Program-made: the position numbers and the translations under genes
Assembly: GCA_011032825.1 (NCBI GenBank)
Contig: JAADJZ010000025.1
Coordinates: forward strand, 124,001-188,000
Length of the DNA: 64,000 bases
Direction: 5' to 3'
Source: Massariosphaeria phaeospora
Taxonomy: Eukaryota > Ascomycota > Dothideomycetes > Pleosporales
Part shown: in pieces, positions 21,471 through 32,245 of the stretch
Layout of the letters: each line of letters starts with the position of its first letter
Numbering within the stretch: the stretch's first letter is position 1
Notes under the pieces: model-generated
The model's database searches: none
Seen by the model: only the letters and a program-made list of their open reading frames with translations
Told to the model about the DNA's origin: nothing

Positions 21471-23429
21471 CTAGTACCTCATCTTAGTTTTCAGACCCCA
21501 TTGAATCAATGTTATCCTCTCCCACTCATGGGCATCGATAACCATGTGCTCTTCCTTTACAGCAGAAGCAAGGTCCGCGACAAACCTCAATCCGTCCACC
21601 ACCAGCCCCAGTCGTATGGATTTTGTGCGCCAGCTATGTATCGTCATTCCGATTACGATGGTAGAACAGGAGATGGTACCGAGTAGTCCGAGGAAGAGCA
21701 GGCCGGGAATGTAGGTGATGCGGTACTTGAGGATCTCTTGGACGCCCGCCACTGGATAGACAGGAGACTGAGGCATGCGTGTCGTGTTTAAAAGTCCGAT
21801 GTTGAGAAGTGTACTTTCAGGTACAGATGCTGCGTAGAGATAATTCTGTGCATAGTTGGTAAAGTCAATACCGATAGTTATTGAAGGATAAACCATATGT
21901 CGAGAAGGGGCAGCAAGTGAGGTGCCAATGCCACTCAAAGCATGGACAAGTTCTCCGTATGGGGCATGGTACTGATACTCTCCATGGCACTGAGAGATTA
22001 GATCTTCCACAGGGTCCTTCTTTTGTTCGAAGTATGAGGACGAGACCTGCCATTTCCGAGAACTGTTGCTGACAAGTGTAAGGTGGACAACTCCAGCCTG
22101 TTGATGTAGATCACAAACAACGCCGTATACCTCAACCTGGCGCTTACGAAACATGGTTTCTGGGATGCTTATATCGGACGTCGTCAGGAATTTTGGGAGA
22201 GACCCGAAGTCAGTCTTTAAAGTTGATGAAGTATTGGATACTCTCGTATCGTTATTCCAATTATCCATTACTCCAAGGAAGACTCGGTTATAATTGTACA
22301 GAATGAAATAGAGCTGTTCGTTCTCTAAGCGGTCTATTTCGGAGAATTGGCCGGGGAATTGACTACGGAAGACTGGAATAGATTAGACCAGAGTCTCATA
22401 ATGAGTCACAGATCCATTCAGTCACTTACCTGTAAGCTTAGGTGTGCTCGTATTAGTTGCATTACCGGGAAACTCTAGGAGTGCTCCTACCTCCAAGCTT
22501 TCTCCGGTCCATTTGATAGCCTTAAATTGATTGATCTTAGCCGGCTCACACGAAATGGTTCCTCGATGGGCAGCGACATTCCACAGTTCGATGACATAAT
22601 TCGGGACTTTACTGAGACTCTCTCTAGAAGCGTTGACAGAGATAAATCCTTCAGTAGGTGACCATGTTTGGCCATAATCCTCCACGTAGTTCCCGAAAAA
22701 AACGTTGTGTAAGGTAGTTGTGTATCCGATGGCAAATTGCGCGTATTCCGCTCTTGATAAATCGTTGGTGTTCTTCCAAACGCGAGGTATGGTTTCTTTT
22801 AAATATTTCAGAGTTATATCAGAATGAGTTGGTAGTTTCTGACGCACAGATATCGCCTCGTATGCAACGATATTGACAAAGAGGGACCATGTGGCAGCTG
22901 ATAACAAAGTTAGAATCGCCAGTAGCCCAAATCGTCCTCTTCTCGCGCGAATGAGATGCCACGTCTTTATGAGATCATAAGAGCCAGAGGACGTGATGCT
23001 AAAATGTAGCAGCGAAGTCACGGGGACGAAATTCTGTTTATGTGACTCTTTGCAGGGTACCACTCTTGCGAACGTAAACCAAAGCCAGTTGATGGATGTC
23101 ATGACAATGGGCGCAACCACGGCGCTTGATACAAGATCGATACTTTTGGCGCCAATCTGGTTTAACGAGCCTCCGATAGGGGCGGATTTCCAGAAGCCGA
23201 GTTGATTTGGACGTACAACCGCCAACCACCATGTTACCAGAACCACGAATGGAATGACCAACGAGAGGCAGAGGAGGAATAGCAGTATTGAAGTTCGGGT
23301 GTCGGATCGTGTCGAGAAGGTCCTTGGTTCTCTCTGGGTCTGGACGTCGGATGTTTCAGGATCGACTGCGGATACAGCAGAGAACTGCGGAGTTTTGGAT
23401 ATCCAGCACGACGGAAAGAGCGAGGCCAT
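21471..23429 (-). CDS. fungal multi-pass membrane protein of unknown function
   Basis: Exons are 23429-22430 and 22372-21471, with a 57-nt intron (GTAAGT...TTCCAG) that joins PKLTG to VFRSQFPGQFSEIDRL in frame. The product is 633 residues. Hydrophobic segments are near residues 47-70 (ILLFLLCLSLVIPFVVLVTWWL) and 180-200 (LLAILTLLSAATWSLFVNIVAY), and near residue 570 (LLFLGLLGTISCSTIVIGM). Between the second and last lies a long region with several NxS/T sites and paired cysteines, probably extracellular or lumenal. This resembles the large family of Pezizomycotina-specific membrane proteins that flank polymorphic loci, but I cannot name the family. No catalytic motif is visible. The start has a plain ATG with TM1 about 45 residues downstream. 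Confidence 0.75.
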
Positions 23430-24011
23430 AGTCTAACTAATGTGCGTGGTCTGTATACTTCATCGCCTCGTTAACAAAACAATGAGTACGATCTCGAGGT
23501 TTACTTACTGTGGTCGAAGAATGGCAGTCAGATGGCGACAGCGCCGAAGGAATAGGTTCAACTGTTGGAGATGTGACTGTAGCAAGCCTATTGTCGCTGC
23601 GCCCAGTACGACTCTCTACCGTGATACCATGGTGATACCGGAGTGATACCGGAACGCTCATTTCGCACCTCGTCCACATAACTTACGCGTGCGATGTTGA
23701 ACAGGCTCACGAACTCAAGCACGACAGATTGTTGGGGGTAACACTACTGGATGTAGCTTAACAAAACCCGCTCTCATATGTTACACCGTGCAGCAAGTGG
23801 AACTTCACACCTGCGATAGGAAAATTGATGTTGGTGACGGCCGCTTGAGTGACGTCGACTAGGTGGGAGAAAAGGAGTTGAAGTAGCTCCGGAGATTTAA
23901 CGTGTCCGTGCGCGTGATGCACGCGGAACACCATAAACGTTCTACTAGCAATGAGGCAATAGAGCTAGCCACAATCAATATTATTATAAGAATTTTTAGC
24001 AGAGTACTATA
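23430..24011. other. intergenic region leading into the transposon nest
   Basis: No gene is supported. It presumably carries the promoter of the membrane-protein gene. From about 23970 the sequence becomes AT-rich, and at 24010 the first terminal repeat of the nest begins. Confidence 0.5.
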
Positions 24012-24961
24012 ACGTACCCCACGGGCGAGTCGGTCACACGGGCGAGTCGGTCACTCTGCCAAGACCCCACCAAAACGTACTGTCGCGAACAGTAGAATAG
24101 CGATAGCTCAACAACAACATGAGCGACCTAAATTCAAAAGAAGCACGTATACAGCTTGCGCTTCAGGCTATCAAACAAAACGCGACTCTCTCTTAACGAC
24201 GCACTGCAGCTATCTACAACGTCTTTTAAACAACACTTAGCAATCGACGCGCTAGAAAGCAGTTTCGACGCAATTGCGCGCCCAACTTAGCAAATCTTCG
24301 TTTAACAGAGGAGGAGGTGATCGTTCAGCATATACTTGATCTTAACGCGCGAGGATTTTTGCCACAGCTCGCTGCTGTGAAGGATATAGCTGATCTACTG
24401 CGCAAGGAGCGTGGCCAACTACCAGTAGGCGTCAACTAGGCTTCAACCTTCGTCAAACGTCGCCCTAAGCTCCAAGTCAAGTTTAATCGCAAGTACGTCT
24501 ACAAGCGAGCTCTCTGCGAGGATCCTAAAGTTATACAAAGCTAGTTCCAACTTGTAGAGAATACAAAGGCCAAGTACAGTATCCTTAACGAAAACACCTA
24601 CAACTTTAACGAGTCTGGCTTTATAATAGGCATGATATTAACTAGAGCAGTAGTTACAGGCTCTAAGCGTCGAGGACGGCCGAAAAGCGTTCAGCAGAGC
24701 AATCGCGAGTGGACTACGGTGATCCAAGGTATCAACGCAACTAGGTAGGCAATTCCACCCTTTGTTATCTTCTAAGGCAAGAACCACCTCTCTGCCTAGT
24801 ACAAGGAGGATAACCTACCTTGCGACTAGGTTATTGCAGTCTCTGAGAATGGCTAGACGACAAACAAGCTTAGTCTAAAGTAGCTAAAGCACTTTAACGC
24901 TCACACAAAGAAGAGGACTGTAAAAAACTATCGTTTGCTTATTATTGACGGCTACGAGAGC
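24012..24961 (+). mobile_element. A1: 5' half of a pogo/Fot-like transposon
   Basis: The left terminus (from 24012, after TA) starts ACGTACCCCACGGGCGAG and contains two direct copies of CACGGGCGAGTCGGT. The transposase starts at ATG 24119 (MSDLNSKEARIQLALQAIKQ) and keeps one frame for about 280 codons to DGYES. There are about eleven internal stops, all TAG or TAA, at positions where relatives have Gln. The helix-turn-helix domains and the first part of the DDE core (NFNESGF, the first catalytic Asp position occupied by Glu/Asn here, and LLIIDG) are present. The 3' half is missing beyond 24961, where terminal repeats of another element begin. Confidence 0.85.
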
Positions 24962-24963
24962 TA

Positions 24964-25010
24964 GAGTGCCCGTGCGCTAGAGTGCCCGTGCGCTACGCGA
25001 GCTATTACAG
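24964..25010 (+). mobile_element. P2.1 left terminus (pogo-like element, split by T1)
   Basis: Two tandem copies of TAGAGTGCCCGTGCGC lead into ACGCGAGCTATTACAG. This is the terminal repeat of the P2 family seen at 29284, 31422 and 37252. The element is interrupted here by T1 at TA 25011-25012 and resumes at 28863. Confidence 0.7.
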
Positions 25011-25209
25011 TACGAGGAGCTCGTATTTAGTGTGTCATAAGCGAGATCTTAGTCATGCTCCCAAGACCCCCCCATTATACAAAATCACATACAAAATCGG
25101 CCAAATACGCATTTATTCGTGATATTTATGTGTAACCTCGATGTTCTGAATAATATAGTCTAAATAGGAAAAGATAAGGCCAAGATTTGGTGTTTTGGGA
25201 GGTCCCTCG

Positions 25210-26590
25210 ACCCAATGCTACTTACTAATGACTATCCCCCCTATCTTCACCCATGGAAGTCATTATCGCCTCCATGATCGATGATCCTGCGTACAATCTT
25301 AGGAACGTGATCAATCCACCTGTTGATTGCCTCTATAGGCAGGTTTTGCCACTCCTCCTTCTAGTGTTTGCGGCACTCGCTTTCGCAGGTTAACAGCGAG
25401 TAATCTTTTGTAATGTGACACCTAATCTATGGCCAAGCATGCTCCTTCGCGTTGACGTCGGGTGAGTAGCCGGGCCAAGGCAACTTAGAGACGTGTGAGA
25501 CCTCTAGAAACTCTGTAGCAATCTTTGAGGCGTGTGCTAAGGCACCGTTCTCTAACAGTACGACGTCAGTTTTGCCTTTCTGTTGAAGCTGCTTGATCCA
25601 AGGCACAAGTAGAGGCTTGAGCACTTCTTTACGATGCCTGTAACCGTTAATCCCCTCTCGTGTACGGTTCCTACGCGTGTGCTCTAAATCCTTGCGCCAA
25701 GCCTGTTTGCGGGAGTTGATTTCAGAGTCTCCTATAGAGCGTAAAACACGCCGGGCAAGCGGAACAAGGTTCTGCCGTTGAGTCTTGTTCTCTTTATTCT
25801 CTTTCTGTAGAGCTTTGGCGGCCACAGCTTTTTCCTCTTTAGTTTCTTTAGTGTATATGTGGCAAGGTCCCTTCTCTTCGTATATAAAAGCGCCGTAAAA
25901 CTGCAAAGTGCAGGTATTACAAAGCTTCGGCTTCTTGACATTTTTATAATACTCTTCTCTAGGTTTACACTAAGCTCTTTTTATGCTTCTCTGCTTTCTA
26001 ACGCGAGCAGGCGTTTCGTTAGTGTATACAACTCGCTGGAAGTTAAACCCCTTGCCATCTCCTCTCTCGTATTTATCAAGATTGTGAGCAAGGGCCTACT
26101 TATAGCGAGTAGTACATTGATCGTTAGTTAAAGTAGGCCTAAAACCTAGTGCTCTACGTGCGTAGCCAGCTTCGTACATAACGTTTTCAAACGTAGATTT
26201 CGAAATATAAGGTATATAGGCGAAATCTCTATGCGCTATTGCCTGCCATGACTCTTTCTTGCGGTGCTCACGATCTTGGGTGGCTATATAGATGATCTTT
26301 TCCTTTTGTTGTTGTGTAAGAAGGTGAGGTCTCCTACGCCCTATATCGTTCTCATAGTGAATTAGATCTGTAATAGAGAGGCCTGACTCTTCTGCCTTGC
26401 TCTTCACTTTCTGCAGCATTTTAAATAGCCCCCCTTGATCAACACCTAGCAGTTTGGCGCATGAATTAACTAATGCATTGCCGTGGAGAACTGCTCCCGC
26501 GACGAAGGCTCTTTGCACTAGATTAAGCTCCCTCCAGCGGGTCTTATTGCATCGTTCTTTTAGCGTAGAATAATCAAACTGCGTTCTGCA
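25210..26590 (-). pseudogene. T1 transposase (Tc1/mariner DDE type), degenerate
   Basis: Two longer intact stretches remain. At 26518-26096 is an N-terminal part with helix-turn-helix character (LLGVDQGGLFKMLQ, RRRPHLLTQQQKEKIIYIA, KSTFENVMYEAGYARR). At 25906-25427 is the catalytic C-terminal part (LQFYGAFIYEEKGP, then VVLLENGALAHAS, KLPWPGYSPDVNAKEHAW). The segment ENGALAHAS corresponds to the family motif with the second catalytic Asp, which here reads Asn (GAT/GAC to AAT/AAC, a G-to-A RIP change). Stops separate the pieces. No ATG remains at the expected start. Non-functional. Confidence 0.8.
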
Positions 26591-26704
26591 ATTAATTTAA
26601 GCCATTATTTGTAAGTTTTGAGTGTAAATTGATAAAGTTAAGTCGCTTTTAATGTGGTGGGCTGTTTGGAACGGAGATAGGATGGGAGGCCAAGATTTCG
26701 CTTA

Positions 26705-28833
26705 CCGTGCCCGTGCGCGCAGCGACCCACGTCGCGCAGCGATCCACGAACAACATGCTCATCAACTCAAAGATGAGGTTATTGAGCCACCTACAATAGC
26801 TATAATTATAAGATTTTTTAGTAGAGCGACTGTATACATGCTCGCGATCAACTTGTATTAATTATATTTACGCGGAAGTTTGATTGTGCGGCCGCGGGAG
26901 TTGACTTTAGGTGGAGCAGCTGGTGCAGCTTCTAAGGACGCCGCGACAGCTGCAGAACCGCCACCGCGTCTCTGGCGCTTGGGCTTTGATAGGAGCACTC
27001 TTAAGGCTTTGCGCTTGCCTGTTTAGGCAGTTGTAGAGGCTTTTTTAGTGTTTTGAGCTGCGATTCGAGCAGCGCGCGCGGCCTCTTTGCCAGCCTTCTC
27101 TATAGCACGCACTGCCTTGGCTTTCTCTCTCGCCACACGCTTCTCCTCTGCTTCCTTCTCTTTGAGTAGCTTGGCAGCAGCTTGAAGCTCCTTCTTGTTC
27201 GCCTTTGCAAGCTGCTCCTCATGCTCTTCTTGTTGTTTCACTCTCTCTCGTGCACGTGCCTCTCTGATCTTGCGCAGAGACTAGAAGACAGCGCCACCGT
27301 GGTACTCCTAGCGCTGCTGCAAGTCGAGACGTTTGCCGCGCTTCTTGTGCTTTTTCTTAGTCGTAAGCGCCTCTCTCAGGCCGTTATTCTCGTGGTGTAG
27401 CAGCTCGTTTTGAACTGAGAGTGAGTAGAGCGTCTGGGAGAGCGTCTTTGACTCCTCTGCGGCAGTATCCCTCACTGCAGAGCGTACTAGACGATTCATC
27501 TAACGCCAGTCGCTCTCTTTGAGCGCTAAGGGACCTGCTTCACCTTCTCCCTGCTCTCTGCTCCCTGCTCTGTCGAATCGTTTGAGTATAGCCTCTGGCT
27601 CCATAGGCCATATGCCAGTAGCTTTAAAGGACTTAAAGATCGTCTCTGTCTTAAAGGAGGACACCTACGCTCTCTAGAACAGTAGGAAGAAGTCTCCCTT
27701 CGAGACAGCAATAAGCCCTTAGCTCCTCTGGAGGTAGGTAGAGAGCTGCGCGGAGTAGGAGCTAGAGAGAGGTTTGAAGCAAACCACATCGAGTAGCTAA
27801 AGCGTGTGAGTAGAGTAAGAGGGAAACACTGCTAAGAGTATGCGATGGGAGTCGCAGTAGTCGATAAAATTCTAGGTAAGGTGACTGCCATGGCCGTTAA
27901 GTATAAGGAGACGCTAGTCTCTTCTACGACGCGCTTTCTGCTTCGTACAGCGATCGAATACCTGCTCTAGCCATGCCAAACCAATGTCGTTATTCGTCCA
28001 TCCAGATGGAGATGAAGCTACGAAGACGTCGTGTTTCCTAGCTTCAATAGCGGCCACCCATGAGGCCTGCAGTGAGCTGTTCGCCGACTAGTAGATAATG
28101 CCAGGCGGCAGAGCACTCCCATCAGCGCAGACGGCCGCGAGGAGGGTAATCCACTTACGAGAGCCATCTTGGAGAGCCGCAGTTACTTCCTTTTGCTCCC
28201 ACATCCGACGGCTGAACACTCGTTTCGAGCAGCTGAGTACACCGATCATGAAGCCCTTCTCATCCATATTGTACATGTGACGCGGCTCTAAGCTATACTA
28301 AGTAATCTTTGAATGCAGCAGCTTGAAGTACGCCTTATACTTTTCTTTAGAGTCGGCTTTGTAGCGTGTAGCGTCCATCCCAGTGGTGTATTTAGAGATG
28401 AGATGCTCATGGTTTCGGCTTAAAAAGCGCGTAACCTAGGCATCCGACGCGCTCTCGTGAGCGATCTCAGTGGCGAAATTTCGTAGCATCTCCCTCGTAG
28501 GTGGTAGCCCTCGCTTTGTTAAGCCTCTAATATACTCTATAAGCTCAGACTCTTGTTGCAGGCTGAGTAGTTGTTGATCGCGATCCTTAACCTCCCGTGG
28601 GCGCTGACGACCTTGGTGTCTTCGGCTTAGCGTAGCATGCGATACACCAAACTGGCGAGCAATTGCGCGGTATGTAAAATGTTCTCCTGGTTCTAGCAAT
28701 TCGATTGCTGCAACTGCGTTATCGATTGGTGCCATAGTGGTGGAGTTAAGACGCGTCAAAGTTGGTGGCTTGTCTGGTGTTTTGGTGTTCGTGGATCGCT
28801 GCGCGACGTGGGTCGCTGCGCGCACGGGCACGG
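26705..28833 (-). mobile_element. P1: complete pogo-like transposon with perfect 48-base terminal repeats
   Basis: The inverted repeats at 26705-26752 and 28786-28833 are identical and begin CCGTGCCCGTGCGCGCAGCG; TA flanks both ends (26703-26704, 28834-28835). Length is 2129 bp. It sits in the right terminal repeat of T1. Identity of the repeats and a moderate base composition show that this is one of the youngest insertions in the window. Confidence 0.93.
26858..28735 (-). pseudogene. P1 transposase, one frame with at least 13 in-frame stops
   Basis: From ATG 28735 to TAA 26860-26858 a single frame of 625 codons is preserved without any shift. It shows a pogo-type N-terminus (FTYRAIARQFGVSHATLSRR) and the DDE core with MYNMDEKGFMIG. 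ITLLAAVCADGSALPPGIIY follows, then LLILNGHGSH, where the second catalytic Asp reads Asn. After that come a region ending LQLLDVVCFKPL, a coiled coil (27500-27240) and a basic tail. Internal stops on the minus strand lie at plus positions 27023, 27281, 27308, 27500, 27665, 27674, 27719, 27797, 27872, 27914, 28088, 28298 and 28436. Eleven are TAG and two TAA, all explicable as Gln codons hit at CpA. Confidence 0.9.
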
Positions 28834-28862
28834 TATGACACACTAAATACGAGCTCCTCGTA

Positions 28863-29281
28863 CACGAGCTACCTCAACTTCAAAACATATAATCTATCCC
28901 AACTTTGACACGTCGTTACTCTACCAATATGAATCTAATCAACGCTGCAATTAAAGCAATTAACTTGCGCAAACTTAGCGCATCTTTCTCGTACTACTAA
29001 GTTGCTAAACAGTTTAGCGTTAATTGCACAACGCTGTTGCAAAGACACTAAAGCACATCGCAGTTTTAAACAAAGTACTACAAACACTAGCAATTACTTA
29101 ACTTACAATAAAAAGCAGAACTTGTTATATACATAAAAAAATGCACTAAGCAAAGCTTGCTACCTACATAAAAGATAGTACAAAATTTCGCAAGTGCAGT
29201 TGCAAAATAAAAGGCTTTAGATGCGTAGGTTTCGCGCTTTTTGCATCGACACAAAGATAGGCTTACAGTTAAATAGAGCGC
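28863..29281 (+). pseudogene. P2.1 continuation: pogo-like transposase N-terminus
   Basis: After the T1 insertion the P2.1 element resumes with the inner terminal repeat. A plus-strand transposase start follows (ATG 28930, MNLINAAIKAINLRKLSASF) with the helix-turn-helix part homologous to P1, strongly AT-shifted. It is cut at 29281 by the terminus of P2.2. Confidence 0.75.
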
Positions 29282-29283
29282 TA

Positions 29284-31422
29284 GAGTGCTCGTGCGCTAC
29301 ACGAGCTATTACAGTACACAAGCTACTCTTTCTAAAATTAGCGCGCGCAAAAATGAAGCTGTAGAGCTACATACAAATTGTATTATTATAAGATTTTCTA
29401 GTGTAGTACTATATAGAGCCTTGCGCAGCTTTTGTACTACTTAAATTTTTGTAGTACCTTAATTTAGCGGCCGCGCGTAGTGGTTTTAGGTGAAAGCAAT
29501 AGCGGCGGAGGTGCAGCATTAACACTACTTTTAGCACTTACAACACAACGCTTTTTTGTAAATTTTAAAGCAGCGCTTTGTAAAGCTTTTTGCTTGCTTT
29601 TGTTTAGTGTATTGCAAGATTTTTGTAAAGTTGCAGCGTCGCGTTGCTGCTTTTTGAGCGCGCGCGCTGCGGCTAGTTTTGCAGCTTTTGCTTTACGCTT
29701 CTTTGCTGCGCGCTCCCTCGCGATTTGCCGCAGCGCCTTTGCTTCTTTTGCTATCTTTTTCTTGTATAGTGTAGCTGCAGCTTTAAGCTTGCAATTGTGA
29801 GTTTTCTAGAGTTTTTCCTGCTTTTTTTTGCGCTGTCTAACCGTCTTGCGCGCACAAGCTTTTTAAACTTTGCAAAAACTTTATAGTATAGCTCTGCTGT
29901 AAAACTCCTTGCGCTGTTGCAAGTTAAAAACTTTACTTTTTTTTTTATGCTTCTGTTTAGTAGTAATTGCAGCGCGCAAGCTTTCGTTTTTGTAGTAGAG
30001 AAGCTCGTTTTAAACTTGTAAAAAGTGTAATGCAGCAGCAACGCGTTTGCTTTTAGCTTTTTCTTTATTTGCAACCGCAGCGTCTAAATTTTTTTGCAAG
30101 TCTTTCTAACTATTTCTATTACCTAGCTCTCGCAGTTTTGTATTTCTATCTTAATTAGAGGTAGTAGTGTTAAAGCGTTTTAGTATAACTTTCGCATCTA
30201 TCGGCTACACGCTTGTAGCTTGAAAACTTTTTAAAATAAACTTCAGCCTCATTGTACTGCCCCACGCTAACTAAAATATTAGAAAAAAGTTGCTTTTTTT
30301 AACGCTAATAAGCTCTTGCGATTAGTGTAGATAGTAGTTAAGTTTTTAAGTATAGTGCTTTAAAAGTAGCAAGAATATTACTATATTAAGCAGCTGTAAA
30401 GTGTAAGTTAAATAAAAAAAAAAAATAGCAAAAAGAATCTTTTTAGCGTTGTAGTAGTTGATAAACTTGCGCGTAATGTAGCTGCTATAGCTGTTAACAA
30501 TAAAAAAGCGCTATTGCTAACGCGCTTTCGTTGCAGTATAGCGCTTAAACAACTGCTTAAGCTATGCTAATTCAATATTGTTATTCGTTTATTTTAAAGT
30601 TGAGTTAGTAACAAGAACCTTGTGTTTTTTAGCTTTAATAGAGTTAACCTAGCTTAATTGCAACCTAGCTTTTCTTTTGTAGATAAAAGCGAGCGGTAGT
30701 AAGTTTCTATCGCTACAAACGCAAGCTAGAAGCGTAATCTATTCTCTATTGCTATCTTGTATAGCCGCCGTACGCAGTTTTGCTAGCTAGATTGCTTTAA
30801 AAAAAACGCGTTTGGTGCGTGTAGTTATGCCAACGAAAAAGCTTTTTTTATTTATATTGTAGGTATTGCCTAGCTCTACATCGTACTCTCGCATTTTTCT
30901 ATAGAGTAGTTAAAAGTATAGGTTGTATTTCTTATATAAATTAGCTTAGTAACGATTGCGATTAAGCCTAGCGCTTTATTTAACTGTAAGCTTATTTTTG
31001 TGTTAATGTAGAAAGCGCGAAACCTACGCATCTAAAGCTTTTTATTTTGCAACTGCATTTGCGAAATTTTGTACTATTTTTCGTGTAAGTAGCAAGCTTC
31101 GCTTAGTGCATTTTTTTATGTATATAACAAGTTTTGCTTTTTGTTGTAAGTTAAGTAATTGCTAGTGTTTGTAGTACTTTGTTTAAAACTACAATATGCT
31201 TTAGTATCTTTGCAACAGCGTTGTGCAATTAACGCTAAACTATTTAGCAACTTAGTAGTACAAAAAAGATGCGCTAGGTTTGCGCAAGTTAATTGCTTTA
31301 ATTGCAGCGTTAATTAGATTTATATTAGTAGAGTAACAACGTGTTAAAGTTAAAATAGATTATATGTTTTAAAGTTGAAGTAGCTTGTATACTATAATAG
31401 CTTGCGTAGCGCACAAGCACTC
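29284..31422 (-). mobile_element. P2.2: complete but heavily RIP-damaged pogo-like transposon
   Basis: The terminal repeats start GAGTGCTCGTGCGCTACACG on the left and, read in reverse, GAGTGCTTGTGCGCTACGCA on the right. TA flanks both (29282-29283 and 31423-31424). Length is 2139 bp, almost equal to P1. The remains of a minus-strand transposase can be followed from the helix-turn-helix end (about 31320) through a degraded DDE core to the lysine-rich coiled coil (about 30070-29900) and basic C-terminus near 29470. Stops are everywhere and AT content is high. Confidence 0.8.
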
Positions 31423-31424
31423 TA

Positions 31425-32243
31425 GAGTGCTTGTGCGCGCAATAAGCTAGTACTAGTACAACTAATAAGCTACTCTAACTAAAATTAGCACTCGCAAAAA
31501 CGAGGCTGTAGAGCTACATATTAATTTAACTATTATAAGATTTTCTAGTGTAGTACTATATAGAAGCTTGCGTATCTTTTGCACTATTTAAATTTTTGTA
31601 GTACTTTAATTTAGCGGCCTTGCGTAGTAGTTTTGAGTAGAAGCTGCGGTAGTAGAGATGCAGCATTAACACTACTTGCAGCACCTACAATACAACGCTT
31701 TTTTGTAAATTTTGTTACAGCGCTAGGTAAAGCTGCTCGCTTGCTTTTTTTTAGTGTATCGCGAGATTTTTGTAAAGTTGCAGCGTTGCGTTGCTGCTTT
31801 TTAAGCGCGCGCGCAGCAGCTAGATTTGCAGCCTTTGCTTTTTGCTTTTTATTGCGCCGCTTTTTTGTAATTTGTCGCAGCGCTTTTGCTTTTTTTACTA
31901 TTTTTGTTTTATATAGTGTAGCAGCAGCTTTAAGCTCTTTTGCTTAAGTTTTTTAGAGTTTTTGCTGCTTTTTTTCGCGCTGTTTGACTATTTTGCGTAC
32001 TTAAGCTTTTTAGATCTTGCAAGGACTTTATAGTACAGCGCTGCTATAATACTTCTCGCGCTGCTGCAAGTTAAAAACTTTACTTTTTTTCTTATGCTTT
32101 CGTTTTGTAGTAAGTACCGCGCGAAGGCTATTGTTTTTGTAGTAGAGTAGCTCGTTTTGAACCTGTAAAAAGTGTAATGTACTAGCAAAGCGTTTAGCTT
32201 TACTTTTTGTTTTATTTGCAACTGCGGTGTTTAGAATTTTTCG
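31425..32243 (-). mobile_element. P2.3: C-terminal part of a third P2-family copy
   Basis: It starts immediately after the TA shared with P2.2 (31423-31424), with GAGTGCTTGTGCGCGC. It contains the same C-terminal coding region as P2.2 (a basic tail, then the coiled coil with KKVKFL-type words) up to 32243, where F1 begins. The remainder of this copy is not directly adjacent. Confidence 0.65.
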
Positions 32244-32245
32244 TA

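Larger units (their letters stand above)
25013..28860 (-). mobile_element. T1: Tc1/mariner-like transposon containing the later insertion P1
   Basis: The ends share an inverted repeat beginning CGAGGAGCTCGTATTTAGTG, continuing to TGTCATAAGCGA and flanked by TA (25011-25012 and 28861-28862). The right repeat is interrupted at its internal TA by P1 (26705-28833). Removing P1 and one TA makes the left and right termini identical for over 30 bases. Net size is about 1.7 kb, normal for this superfamily. The transposase reads on the minus strand. Confidence 0.85.
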
